A DNA stretch of 64,000 bases from Phenylobacterium aquaticum (GTDB lineage: Bacteria > Pseudomonadota > Alphaproteobacteria > Caulobacterales > Caulobacteraceae), in contig NZ_JALDPT010000024.1 of NCBI RefSeq assembly GCF_022695515.1, positions 1 to 64,000 on the forward strand. Reading direction: 5' to 3'. A program made the position numbers and the translations under genes. The notes below the pieces were generated by a model. The model was not told the origin of the DNA and searched no databases. It worked only from the letters and a program-made list of their open reading frames with translations. Positions 14,821 to 23,376 of this stretch are shown one piece after another (the first letter of the stretch is position 1; every line of letters begins with the position of its first letter).

Positions 14821-15249
14821 TTACCCCAGATGGGTGTGCTTGAACCCAGTCGCGTATTTCAGGCCGTAGCCCATCAGTCGGTCGAAGCCGATGTGGGCGA
14901 CCCAGATCAGGGCGATTGAGACGCAGAGCGGCGCGGCGCTCCACAGGCCGTAGGCGGCCAGGGCCGCGGGGCCCAGATAGCTGTGGCCGAGATTATAGCC
15001 GAAGGCCCCGATCCGGCGGCCGGCCAGATAGCCCAGCATCGAGAGATCGGGGACCAGGAACAGGATCGCGAACAGCAACCAGCCGCCGTCCGTCTGGGCG
15101 TAGGCGGCCGCGGCGGCGAGCACGACGCCGCCCTCGAGACGCAGGAGGGCCTTGGGCCCGCCCACGGCCTGGCCGCGGGTCTGAGGGGCTTCGACCGTCT
15201 TGGCGCGGCGGGCGGGGCGGGGATCGGCGGTGGGGGACAGGGTCGACAT
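14821..15249 (-). CDS. DUF4260 membrane protein
   Basis: 142 residues with about four hydrophobic segments. LLRLEGGVVLAAAAAYAQ, LFLVPDLSMLGYLAGRRIGAFGYNLGHSYLGP and IGFDRLMGYGLKYATGFKHTHLG follow the DUF4260 pattern, including the conserved C-terminal FKHTHLG. The function of the family is unknown. Confidence 0.85.
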   Translation of the reverse strand: MSTLSPTADPRPARRAKTVEAPQTRGQAVGGPKALLRLEGGVVLAAAAAYAQTDGGWLLFAILFLVPDLSMLGYLAGRRIGAFGYNLGHSYLGPAALAAYGLWSAAPLCVSIALIWVAHIGFDRLMGYGLKYATGFKHTHLG

Positions 15250-15357
15250 GGCGGGGATCCGTTCGGGTGGCTGTGGAGCCCCCCGATCATGTCGGATCTC
15301 AGCCTATTCGGAATTGCGCAAATTCGTGGCGCAGAAGTTCACAAGCGCATGGGGCTC

Positions 15358-16128
15358 CTAGCCCCGCCATCTCAGATACAGGCGGTCGCCCTTCACCTGG
15401 AACGACTCCAGCTTGGTGAGGAAGCTCATGCCGAGCAGGGAGCTATCCATCGCCGTCTGGTTCACCACCATCGGCATGTCGGTCATGCGGATCGGGCCTA
15501 TGGCTAGGCTGTCGGCCTTGAAGTCGGCGCCGAAGCCCAGGCCGTTGGCGGTCTGGGCCGGGCGACCATAGACGAGCTTGGCGGTGTCCAGGCCCAGGCG
15601 CCGGGCGTCGGCGGGGCTCAGCACCGTATCGGTGGCGCCGGTGTCGACCATGAAGCGCACGGTCTGGCCGTTGACCTGGCCGATGACGAAGAAGCCGCCC
15701 TGTTCGCGGCTGACCACCAGCTCGTGGTCGCCGGCCGCGACCGGATGCGCCCCGGTCAGTTCGCCCTGCAGACGCTGGCCCAGCCCGGCCAGCTCGCCGC
15801 GATAGCTGTAGCCCAGGATCAGCACCATCCCGACCGCGACCCACATCGCCGCGTGCCGCGCCTTTTCCCCCCAGCGGATCGGTCCTCCGCGCAGCAGGGC
15901 GGAGGAGAGCAGGGCCACGATCGCGACACTGCGCGCCGTCCACATCCAGTCCTCCTCGGAGCTCACCGCCCCGGGATTGGCCCGCGCCAGCCCCCAGACC
16001 GCCGCGCCCGTGGCGACCATCACCCCGACCCAGATCAGCAGCCGCTGGCGCGGAATGGGCGGGCGCGACGGCGCGGGCTTGGGCGCCTCCGGGCGCGGTC
16101 GCCCCCACGGTCCGCCGTCATCGGTCAT
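15358..16128 (-). CDS. Retropepsin-like aspartic protease, membrane-anchored (TIGR02281 type)
   Basis: 256 residues with three hydrophobic segments in the N-terminal ~110 residues, then a periplasmic domain. The catalytic motif is FMVDTGATDTVL (Asp-Thr-Gly) with a single active Asp per chain, as in retropepsins that work as dimers. A flap-like region and the C-terminal SLLGMSFLTKLESFQVKGDRLYLRW (hydrophobic-hydrophobic-Gly) fit TIGR02281. Many alphaproteobacteria encode one; substrates are unknown. Confidence 0.85.
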   Translation of the reverse strand: MTDDGGPWGRPRPEAPKPAPSRPPIPRQRLLIWVGVMVATGAAVWGLARANPGAVSSEEDWMWTARSVAIVALLSSALLRGGPIRWGEKARHAAMWVAVGMVLILGYSYRGELAGLGQRLQGELTGAHPVAAGDHELVVSREQGGFFVIGQVNGQTVRFMVDTGATDTVLSPADARRLGLDTAKLVYGRPAQTANGLGFGADFKADSLAIGPIRMTDMPMVVNQTAMDSSLLGMSFLTKLESFQVKGDRLYLRWRG

Positions 16129-16282
16129 CTGAGGTCGTCTCCCTGGTGCGGCGGTCAGGCTAAACCAGGACGGGTGGGGTGGCTATCGGCGGCAGTTCCG
16201 CGCCTGGGTTGAATTTATTCGCGACACTCGCAAGATTGCAGTGGCGCCCTGGGGCGAGGATTGTGGTGTGAGGTAAGGGCGA

Positions 16283-17533
16283 ATGACTACAGAAATCGTG
16301 ATCCTAAATCGTCAGGGCATTGCGCTTGCAGCTGACAGCGCAGTAACGACCGGTAGGCAGCGGGTGTGGAAAACAGCCAACAAGCTCTTCTCTCTTGGTC
16401 CGGCGCACGACATCGGGATCATGATTCATGGATCCGCTGACGTGTCTGGCGTTCTGTGGGAGAACATCATCAAGATGTTTCGGAGAGAATGTCAGTCAAA
16501 ATGTTATAATACGGTCGAGGAATGTTCTGAAGATTTCATAGAATTTTCTAATAGACCTATATTCGATGATTTGACATTGCAGCAAGTTGGCTTGGCGGCA
16601 AGATTTATAGATATTCTAAATTCTGCGAAATCCCATATTAAGTATGAATCGAAGAAAGAGTTCCGTGAAAATGCAATTTCATACATGAAATCAGCGAGGG
16701 CAAGCTTGGATGATGAGTTCCAGATAGTTGATATCCAGCTTTCTTTAGAAAAATTCTCCGAAGAGTGGTCGAAAGACATAAAAGCGCTGGCTGGCGAGGT
16801 CTTTGAAGAAGTAATCACGGCGGCTGTGTTGAATGCGATTCTAGGATACCTGCACGCATTTGTAATTAGAAACATCCAATCGGAATACTCCACGGGAATA
16901 GTAATGGCGGGGTTCGGTGATAGTGAAATACTTCCCGTGGCCAACGTGACGATTTTCGACGGAAAATTTAAAAGCATAAATAGATGCTGGAGGGACAGTC
17001 GGTCTCAAAATCTAAACACAGATGAGGATCCGGGGGGCGTGGTGCTGCCATTCGGTCAGATGGATATTATATCGCTTATAATTGAGGGCATTAGTGCCGA
17101 AACGAGAAGTTATATAAGTAGCCTATTTGGTAGAATATTAAAGAACAAAAGCGACTCTCTTGTAAGGAGATACATATCTGATGCAGATGAGAGGGTCGTG
17201 GAGGGCGGTATTCAATCCGGTGAAAATCGGAAAATAATGGAGATGTTTAAGGAGGAGCTGGGAAAATTTCATCAGATTAATTCAATTAATCCCATTCTGA
17301 GTGTCGTAAATGCGCTTCCAAAGGAAGAGATGGCAAGTATGGCGGAGGCTTTGGTTGATATTACGGCCCTTAGGCGCCGGGTCGACTCCTCTCTGGAATC
17401 TGTGGGTGGCCCGGTGGATGTTGCTGTTATATCTAAAGGGGATGGATTTATTTGGATTAAGAGGAAGCATTATTTTAATATTGAAATGAATCGGGATTTC
17501 CTTTATAGAAAACATCCGCGTGGAGGTTCGTGA
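16283..17533 (+). CDS. Proteasome-beta-like Ntn hydrolase, AT-rich gene
   Basis: 416 residues. If Met1 is removed, the chain begins Thr1-Thr2 and continues VILNRQGIALAADSAVTTG...KTANKLFSL. Asp17 (AADS) and Lys33 (NKLF) then sit exactly at the numbered catalytic positions of proteasome beta subunits and HslV. GIMIHGSAD follows like the G-loop strand. The first ~60 residues and the late VDVAVISKGDGFIWIKR fit an Ntn fold. The middle 300 residues are helical and unlike HslV (about 175 residues). GC content is about 33-45% in the lines I counted, against ~73% in neighbours, which indicates recent transfer. Activity and partners are unknown. Confidence 0.7.
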   Translation: MTTEIVILNRQGIALAADSAVTTGRQRVWKTANKLFSLGPAHDIGIMIHGSADVSGVLWENIIKMFRRECQSKCYNTVEECSEDFIEFSNRPIFDDLTLQQVGLAARFIDILNSAKSHIKYESKKEFRENAISYMKSARASLDDEFQIVDIQLSLEKFSEEWSKDIKALAGEVFEEVITAAVLNAILGYLHAFVIRNIQSEYSTGIVMAGFGDSEILPVANVTIFDGKFKSINRCWRDSRSQNLNTDEDPGGVVLPFGQMDIISLIIEGISAETRSYISSLFGRILKNKSDSLVRRYISDADERVVEGGIQSGENRKIMEMFKEELGKFHQINSINPILSVVNALPKEEMASMAEALVDITALRRRVDSSLESVGGPVDVAVISKGDGFIWIKRKHYFNIEMNRDFLYRKHPRGGS

Positions 17534-17723
17534 AGTGAACGCTGAAGTTCGGGCGACTTTGGCCCCTGCATCTCTCGTTGCCGCCGTTGAGCAGATGCTT
17601 GACGGTAAGCGGGCAGCAATCAGTGCGCTTGATCCCGTTGATGCGGCACGAAGATCGGCCGATCGGATCATAGCGGAGTTGGAGCGCGGTAGGCGTGCGT
17701 CCCGTCGAGAGAAATCGCTCTAG
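17520..17723 (+). CDS. Small helical protein overlapping the proteasome-like gene
   Basis: 67 residues from the GTG at 17520, overlapping the end of the previous gene by 14 bp; a second GTG at 17535 is also possible. The sequence is Ala/Glu/Arg-rich and helical (LAPASLVAAVEQMLDGKRAAISALDPVDAARRSADRIIAELERGRR) with no known domain. Its GC content is nearer the chromosome average. Translational overlap suggests a partner or regulator of the proteasome-like protein; this is inference. Confidence 0.55.
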   Translation: MEVREVNAEVRATLAPASLVAAVEQMLDGKRAAISALDPVDAARRSADRIIAELERGRRASRREKSL

Positions 17724-17747
17724 CGGCTGTTAAGGTGTGGCTTTGAG

Positions 17748-18341
17748 CTAAAGCTTCCGCCGCACCGCCACCACCAGCCCCGACGCCCAGGCCATCTCCA
17801 CCACGGCCCAGCCCTCTCGGCCCTGCAAGGCTTGCAGCAACCCCGCTACCCGCGCCTCATGCCCATCAGGCCAGTTGCCTTGGAGCAGCATGTCGTCGCC
17901 GATCCAGATCCCGCCGGGTCTCACCCGAGCCAGGGCGTCCTCCAGCCCCTCATACTTGCCCGGCATGGCGTCGGCGAAGATCAGGTCATAGCTGGCGGGA
18001 GTCTGGCGCTGCAGGAAGGCCAGGCCGTCCTCGATCACGAACTCCACGCGGGGATCGTCGCCCAGCTCGGCGCGGGCCACGGCCTGCAGGTCGGGCGCGA
18101 CGTCCACGCTGGTCAGCCGCGCATCCGCATCCATCCCGGCCAGCAGCCAGGCGGTGGCCAGGCCCGTACCGGTGCCCAGCTCCAGCATCCGGCCGCCGGG
18201 CTTGGCGGCGGCGAGCATCTTCAGGAAGGCGCCCGTCCTGGGCTCCGACGGCATGTCGAAGCCCAGCCGGGCGGTCGTTTCGGCGATCCGGCGCCAGGTC
18301 TCTGGAGCGCCGGTCTCGGGGGTCCGATCCAGCGCTGGCAT
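17748..18341 (-). CDS. O-methyltransferase, class I SAM-dependent
   Basis: 197 residues. The SAM loop is MLELGTGTGLATAWL (about residues 55-69), with Asp near 83 (LTSVDVAPDL) and DLIFADAMPGKYEGLEDALARVRPGGIWIGDDM, the COMT-like signature for the metal-dependent catechol O-methyltransferase superfamily. The ATG at 18341 lies 4 bp after the ilvB stop, so it is likely read from the ilvB transcript. An upstream frame to 18386 would overlap ilvB. Substrate unknown. Confidence 0.82.
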   Translation of the reverse strand: MPALDRTPETGAPETWRRIAETTARLGFDMPSEPRTGAFLKMLAAAKPGGRMLELGTGTGLATAWLLAGMDADARLTSVDVAPDLQAVARAELGDDPRVEFVIEDGLAFLQRQTPASYDLIFADAMPGKYEGLEDALARVRPGGIWIGDDMLLQGNWPDGHEARVAGLLQALQGREGWAVVEMAWASGLVVAVRRKL

Positions 18342-18345
18342 GGGA

Positions 18346-20150
18346 TCAGACCAGACGCTTGCCCGCGTCGTCGATGATGCCGCCAAGATCGCGGCCGTCG
18401 TCGGCGAGGATCATCTCGTTGTGGGCCTTGCCGGACGGGATCATCGGGAAGCAGTTCTCGTCCTTGGTCACCCGGCAGTCGAACAGCACCGGGCCGTCAT
18501 AGTCGATCATCTGCTTCAGCTTCTCGTCCAGCTCGCTGGGATGCTGGGCGCGCAGGCCCAGAGCCCCGAAGGCCTCGGCCATCTTCACGAAGTCCGGCAG
18601 GCTCTCGGAATAGGAGTGCGAATAGCGCTCGCCGTGCAGCAGCTGCTGCCATTGGCGCACCATGCCCATCCACTCGTTGTTGAGGATGAAGATCTTGATC
18701 GGCAGGCCGTACTGCATGGCCGTCGACATTTCCTGCATGGTCATCTGCACCGAGGCGTCGCCGGCGATGTCGACCACCAGAGCGCCCGGATGGGCCATCT
18801 GCACGCCCAGCGCGGCCGGCAGGCCATAGCCCATGGTGCCCAGGCCGCCGGAGGTCATCCAGCGGTTCGGCTCGTCGAAGTGGAAGAACTGGGCGGCCCA
18901 CATCTGGTGCTGACCGACCTCTGTGGTGATGTAGACGTCCTTGTCGCGGGTGAGCGCGTACAGGCGCTCGATGGCGTACTGCGGCTTGATGTACTCCGCG
19001 TCCGGCGCATAGCGGAACGACTGGCGGGCGCGCCAGGCCTCGATCTGCCGCCACCAGTCGCCCATGGCCGCCTTGTCGATCGACAGGTTGCGGGACTTCC
19101 AGGCGGCGATCATGTCCTCCAGCACGCTGCCGGCGTCGCCGACGATGCCGATATCGACCCGGACGTTCTTGGAGATCGACGAGGCGTCGATGTCGATATG
19201 GATCTTCTTGGAATGCGGGGCGAAGGCGTCCAGGCGGCCGGTGACCCGGTCGTCGAAGCGCGCGCCGATCGCCACCATGACGTCGCAGTCGTGCATGGCG
19301 TTGTTGGCCTCGAAGCTGCCGTGCATGCCCAGCATGCCCAGCCACTTCGGATCCGAGGCCGGGAAGGCGCCCAGGCCCATCAGGGTCGAGGTGACCGCGC
19401 GCCGGTCAGGGTGGCGAACTCGCGCAGCAGCTCGGCCGCCTTGGGGCCGGCGTTGATCACGCCGCCGCCGGTGTAGAGGATCGGCCGCCGGGCGCCGGCG
19501 ATCAGGGCCACGGCCTCGGCGATCCGGCCCGCGTCGCCCTTGGTGCGCGGATGATAGTTGTGCGCCCAGGTGACCTCGTTCGGCCCCTGATAGCCGGCCT
19601 TGGAGAACTGGACGTCCTTGGGGATGTCGATGACCACCGGGCCCGGACGGCCCGAGGTGGCGATGTGGAAGGCCTCGTGCATGATCCGCGGCAGCTCGGC
19701 CACGTCCTTGACCAGGTAGTTGTGCTTGGTGATCGACCGCGTGATGCCGATCGTGTCGCATTCCTGGAAGGCGTCGGTGCCGATCAGGTGGGTGGCGACC
19801 TGGCCGGTGATGACGATCAGCGGGATGGAGTCCATCAGGGCGTCGACGATGCCGGTGATGGCGTTGGTCGCGCCGGGGCCGGAGGTGACCAGGACCACGC
19901 CGGGCTTGCCGGTCGAGCGCGCATAGCCCTCGGCGGCGTGGGTCGCCCCCTGCTCGTGACGGACCAGAACGTGCTGCAGCCGGGGCTCGTTGAAGAGCGC
20001 GTCATAGATCGGCAGCACCGCCCCGCCCGGATAGCCGAACAGCACCTCGACCCCCTGGTCGATCAGCGAGCGGACGACGATCTCCGCGCCGGTGAGGATC
20101 TCCTGATCCTGCTTGGCGGTGTCGGCTTGGATGGTTTGGTGGGCGGTCAT
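18346..20150 (-). CDS. ilvB: Acetolactate synthase, catalytic subunit (apparent frameshift)
   Basis: A thiamine-diphosphate enzyme that condenses two pyruvates, or pyruvate and 2-oxobutyrate, in isoleucine/valine/leucine synthesis. The first frame (20150 to ~19400) holds FGYPGGAVLPIYDAL and the activating Glu in VRHEQGATHAAEGYAR. The second frame (to 18346) holds the ThDP motif GDASVQMTMQEMSTAMQYGLPI. The frames join inside TLTGA|PVTSTLMGLG, where one G/C base next to 19397 seems missing. The reading through both frames is otherwise full length (~601 residues) and well conserved, so a sequencing slip is likelier than gene loss. It is preceded by a leader peptide and attenuator. Confidence 0.88.
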
Positions 20151-20174
20151 GACGTTCGGCCTTGATGGGGCAAT

Positions 20175-20195
20175 AAAAAAGGCCCTCTAGGGGCC
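20175..20195 (-). terminator. ilvB attenuator terminator
   Basis: On the minus strand, GGCCC-CTAGA-GGGCC followed by TTTTTT. It lies between the leader peptide and ilvB, the place of a transcription attenuator. An alternative hairpin CTGACGATGTCGTCAG (about 20217-20235) upstream could act as pause or anti-terminator element. Confidence 0.75.
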
Positions 20196-20230
20196 CGGGT
20201 GCAAGCGACCTTTCACGGCTGACGACATCG

Positions 20231-20275
20231 TCAGTCCGCGGCGGGTCGCCTTACGAGTACAAGGATGCGGCGCAA
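20231..20275 (-). CDS. Leader peptide of the ilvB attenuator
   Basis: 14 codons from TTG at 20275 (GGAG site 7 bp upstream): MRRILVLVRRPAAD. Five consecutive branched-chain codons (Ile-Leu-Val-Leu-Val) are the regulatory run typical of ilv leader peptides. Stalling there under Ile/Leu/Val starvation would prevent the terminator at 20175-20195. The gene was deduced from this codon run and the following terminator. Confidence 0.75.
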   Translation of the reverse strand: MRRILVLVRRPAAD

Positions 20276-20319
20276 CGGTTTGCTCCAAACGCTATCGTGG
20301 GGGTCATCGCATGCCCCGA

Positions 20320-21240
20320 TCAGAGCGTCAAGCCGGGGTCGAGGGCAATAAACTGCCTCCACTGTTCCTCGGGCGCGACGGCGGTGATCCGCGACCAGTC
20401 GGCCATCTGGCCGCGCATCCAGGTGGTCTGGCGCTTGGCGTAGCGGCGGGTCTCCATCTGCGCCGCCGCGATGGCGGACTTCAGGCTGGTCTCGCCCGCC
20501 AGATGAGCGGCGAACTCGCGATAGCCGACCGCCTTCAGGGCGGGCAGGGCGGGGGCCAGCCGGCGCGCCGCCAGGGCCTCGACCTCGGCCAGGACGCCCG
20601 CCTCGACCATGGCCTCCAGCCTCTGGTCGCAACGGTCATAGAGGGCGTCGCGAGGCGGCTCGAGGGCCACCGCCGTCCAGCTTCCGGCAGGCAGGGCGCC
20701 GGTGCTGTCGGCCTGCCAGTCGCTCAGGCTGCGGCCCGTCGCCTCCAGCACCTCCCAGGCGCGCGCCAGCCGCTGCTTGTCCCCGGGCGAGATCCGCGCG
20801 GCGGCAAGTGGGTCTCGTTGTGCAAGTTCCTCACGGAAGTCCTGTTCAAGAACTGTATGAACTTTCCGCCGCGCAGCCTCCCGCAACGTCTCGGGGATCG
20901 GCGGCACCTCGGCCAGGCCGTGGGTCAGGGCCCGGAAATAGAGCCCGGTCCCGCCCACGATCACCACGGATCCGGGGATCTCGGCCAGCCGCGCCAGGGC
21001 CGCCCTCTGCCAGTGACCGACCGACCAGCCCTCGGCGGCGTCGACCTCGCCCACCAGGTGGTGGCGGACCCGGGCGCGCTCGGCCGCACTGGGGGCGGCG
21101 CTCAGGATCGGGATGTCGCGATAGAGCTGCAGGGCGTCGGCGCCGATGATCTCGGCCCCCGTCGCCTCGGCCAGACGCAGCGCCAGGGCCGACTTGCCGC
21201 TTGCCGTAGGCCCGGCGATCAGCCAGATGCGGCGCGTCAT
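20320..21240 (-). CDS. miaA: tRNA dimethylallyltransferase
   Basis: 306 residues. The P-loop [17 protein letters not shown] (residues 7-23) and the DMAPP-binding [20 protein letters not shown] region are intact. It adds a dimethylallyl group to N6 of A37 in tRNAs reading UNN codons. The start ATG is on the complement of CAT 21238-21240 and overlaps the ATG of divergent serB, so neither gene has room for a normal 5' leader. The ilvB leader follows 45 bp downstream on the same strand. Confidence 0.93.
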   Translation of the reverse strand: MTRRIWLIAGPTASGKSALALRLAEATGAEIIGADALQLYRDIPILSAAPSAAERARVRHHLVGEVDAAEGWSVGHWQRAALARLAEIPGSVVIVGGTGLYFRALTHGLAEVPPIPETLREAARRKVHTVLEQDFREELAQRDPLAAARISPGDKQRLARAWEVLEATGRSLSDWQADSTGALPAGSWTAVALEPPRDALYDRCDQRLEAMVEAGVLAEVEALAARRLAPALPALKAVGYREFAAHLAGETSLKSAIAAAQMETRRYAKRQTTWMRGQMADWSRITAVAPEEQWRQFIALDPGLTL

Positions 21241-22132
21241 GCAGATCGCTCTCACCCTCGTCAGTCCGCAACCGGACCAGGTCCAGGCCGCCCTCGGCCG
21301 TCTCGCCCCAGCGCTCGCAGCCGCGGGGGCCCGCGTCAAGGAGCCAAGGCCGCTCGGCCCCGGCGCCCTCGACCTCGCGCTTGAGGGCGAGCACATCGAC
21401 GCCATCCGCGCCGCCGCCGCGACCGTGCTGGAGGGCGCGCCCATCGACCTCTGCGTCCAGCCCTGGAACGGCCGGCGCAAGAAGCTGCTGGTCGCCGACA
21501 TGGACTCCACCATCATCGGCTGCGAATGCCTGGACGAGCTGGCTGACTTCGCCGGGGTGAAGGCCCAGGTCTCGGCGATCACCGAGCGCGCCATGCGCGG
21601 TGAGCTGGAATTCGAGGGCGCTCTGCGCGAACGGGTGGCCATGCTGAAGGGGCTGCCGGTCGCCGATCTGCAACTGGCCTATGACCAGCGCGTCCGCCTG
21701 AACCCCGGCGCCCGGACCTTCGTGCGCACCATGGCCGCCTCGGGCGCCCGCTGCCTGCTGGTCTCCGGCGGCTTCACCTTCTTCACCTCCCGGGTGGCTG
21801 TCGCCGCAGGCTTCCACGAGGATCGCGCCAATACGCTGGGCGAGGCGGACGGCGCGCTCACCGGCACGGTCGGCGAACCGATCCTGGGCCGCGAGGCCAA
21901 GCTGGCCGCCCTGGCGGGCGAGGCGAAGGCGCTGGGCCTGGACCTGTCAGAGACCCTCGCCATCGGCGACGGCGCCAATGATCTCGCCATGATCGAAGCC
22001 GCGGGGCTCGGCGTCGCCTATCGGGCCAAGCCGATCGTCGCCGCCCAGGCCGACGCCAAGGTCGACCACGCCGACCTGACGGCGCTGCTCTATTTCCAGG
22101 GCTACGCCCAGGCCGACTTCGTCACGGACTGA
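21239..22132 (+). CDS. serB: Phosphoserine phosphatase
   Basis: 297 residues. A short N-terminal ACT-like region (about 1-75) precedes the HAD domain. HAD motif I is VADMDSTII (nucleophile Asp), followed by the conserved [11 protein letters not shown]. Motif II is [10 protein letters not shown] and motif III/IV is [25 protein letters not shown]. It carries out the last step of serine synthesis. The start shares CATG with the miaA start on the other strand. Confidence 0.94.
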   Translation: MQIALTLVSPQPDQVQAALGRLAPALAAAGARVKEPRPLGPGALDLALEGEHIDAIRAAAATVLEGAPIDLCVQPWNGRRKKLLVADMDSTIIGCECLDELADFAGVKAQVSAITERAMRGELEFEGALRERVAMLKGLPVADLQLAYDQRVRLNPGARTFVRTMAASGARCLLVSGGFTFFTSRVAVAAGFHEDRANTLGEADGALTGTVGEPILGREAKLAALAGEAKALGLDLSETLAIGDGANDLAMIEAAGLGVAYRAKPIVAAQADAKVDHADLTALLYFQGYAQADFVTD

Positions 22133-22181
22133 AGCGCGGTGTGATTTCCGCCGGGTCGCAACCTGCGCTAGTCAGCGGCCC

Positions 22182-22838
22182 ATGAGCCTTCCCCGCGTTC
22201 CCCAAGCCGTCGTGTTCGACATGGACGGCCTCCTGGTCGACACCGAGACCGTCTATCACGCCGCCGTCGTCGCCACGGCGGCCGGGATGGGGCTCGAGTT
22301 CCCCAAGGCCCTGTTTCTGAACATGGTCGGCCTGACCTGGGCCCACAACGAACACCAGTTGCTGGACCACTTCGGCGCCGACTTCGACGCCACGGCCTTC
22401 CGCGCCGCGGCCAGCCTGAAGTTCCATGAATTGGCGGCCGTGGAGCTGGCCCTCAAGACCGGAGTGGTGGAGATCCTCGACCGGCTGGACGAACTGGGCC
22501 TGCCGCGGGCCATCGCCACCTCCTCGCATCACCGCGAGGTCGAGCACCATATGGGCCATCACGGCCTGCGCGACCGCTTCCACGCGGTGGTGGCGCACGG
22601 CGACTACGCCCGGCCTAAGCCCAATCCGGATCCCTACCTGCTCGCCGCCGAGCGGCTGGGGGTCGCGCCGCATCTGTGCCTGGCCCTTGAGGACAGCCAC
22701 AACGGCGTCCGCGCCGCGGCGGCGGCCGGCATGATGACGGTGATGGTGCCCGACATGCTGCATCCCACCGACGAGATGCGCGAGCTCTGCGTCCGCATCG
22801 CCACCGACCTGCACGAGGTGCGGGGCTGGCTCGGCTAG
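22182..22838 (+). CDS. HAD-superfamily hydrolase (beta-phosphoglucomutase-like)
   Basis: 218 residues. Motif I VFDMDGLLVDTE, motif II ATSSHH, Lys in YARPKPNPDPYL and motif IV ALEDSHNGVRAAAAAGM are all present, together with a helical cap (about residues 20-90) typical of subfamily IA. The substrate is a small phosphate ester that cannot be named. Its stop overlaps the convergent GNAT gene by 4 bp. Confidence 0.87.
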   Translation: MSLPRVPQAVVFDMDGLLVDTETVYHAAVVATAAGMGLEFPKALFLNMVGLTWAHNEHQLLDHFGADFDATAFRAAASLKFHELAAVELALKTGVVEILDRLDELGLPRAIATSSHHREVEHHMGHHGLRDRFHAVVAHGDYARPKPNPDPYLLAAERLGVAPHLCLALEDSHNGVRAAAAAGMMTVMVPDMLHPTDEMRELCVRIATDLHEVRGWLG

Positions 22839-23374
22839 AGCTCGATCCAGAAGTGCATGGCCTCTTCGCCTGGCCGCCAGATGTGCGGGACGGTCTGGGT
22901 GTGAACCCCGCCGTTCTTCTGGATGACACGGATCGAATGCGAGTTGCTGGGATTCACGGTCAGCAGCACGCGCTTCAAGGGAAGGTTCGCGCGGATCCAG
23001 TCGAGGCCGGCCGCCAGGGCGGCGCTCGCGTGACCCTGGCCGCGGGCTGACGGGCGCATAGCGTAGCCCACGTGGCCGCCGACCCTCGACAGGCTCTCGT
23101 TGAGCTCATGGCGCACATGCACTGTGCCCAAGAACCGGTAGTTCTCCACCCACCACAGAGCCGTCCACGGCATGGCTTGGCCAAGGGAGCCGTCCGGCTG
23201 GACGAAGGTGTCCGGCGGATTGAGCTGGCTGTCCAGGAAGGCGAGGGGATCAGCCTCAACCTCGGCGATGCTCTTAGGCGTCTCGGGGCGCAGGTTGTCG
23301 CGGCTGTAGCCCTCATGCAGGGCCTCAAGGAACGAGGCCATGTAGCGGACATGCGGGACGACCAGCTCAGCCAA
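22835..23374 (-). CDS. GNAT-family N-acetyltransferase
   Basis: 179 residues. Acetyl-CoA-binding motif A appears as HVGYAMRPSARGQGHASAALAAGLDWI (about residues 103-130), followed by LLTVNPSNSHSIRVIQKNGGV. The layout is that of RimJ/RimL-like enzymes acting on N-terminal or amino groups. It ends the hflK-hflC operon, 2 bp after the hflC stop. The acceptor is unknown. Confidence 0.85.
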   Translation of the reverse strand: MAELVVPHVRYMASFLEALHEGYSRDNLRPETPKSIAEVEADPLAFLDSQLNPPDTFVQPDGSLGQAMPWTALWWVENYRFLGTVHVRHELNESLSRVGGHVGYAMRPSARGQGHASAALAAGLDWIRANLPLKRVLLTVNPSNSHSIRVIQKNGGVHTQTVPHIWRPGEEAMHFWIEL

Positions 23375-23376
23375 GG

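Noticed and set aside
16129..17747. Insertion sequence or prophage remnant around the AT-rich gene pair
   Set aside because: No transposase, integrase, terminal inverted repeat or target duplication was visible at the edges.
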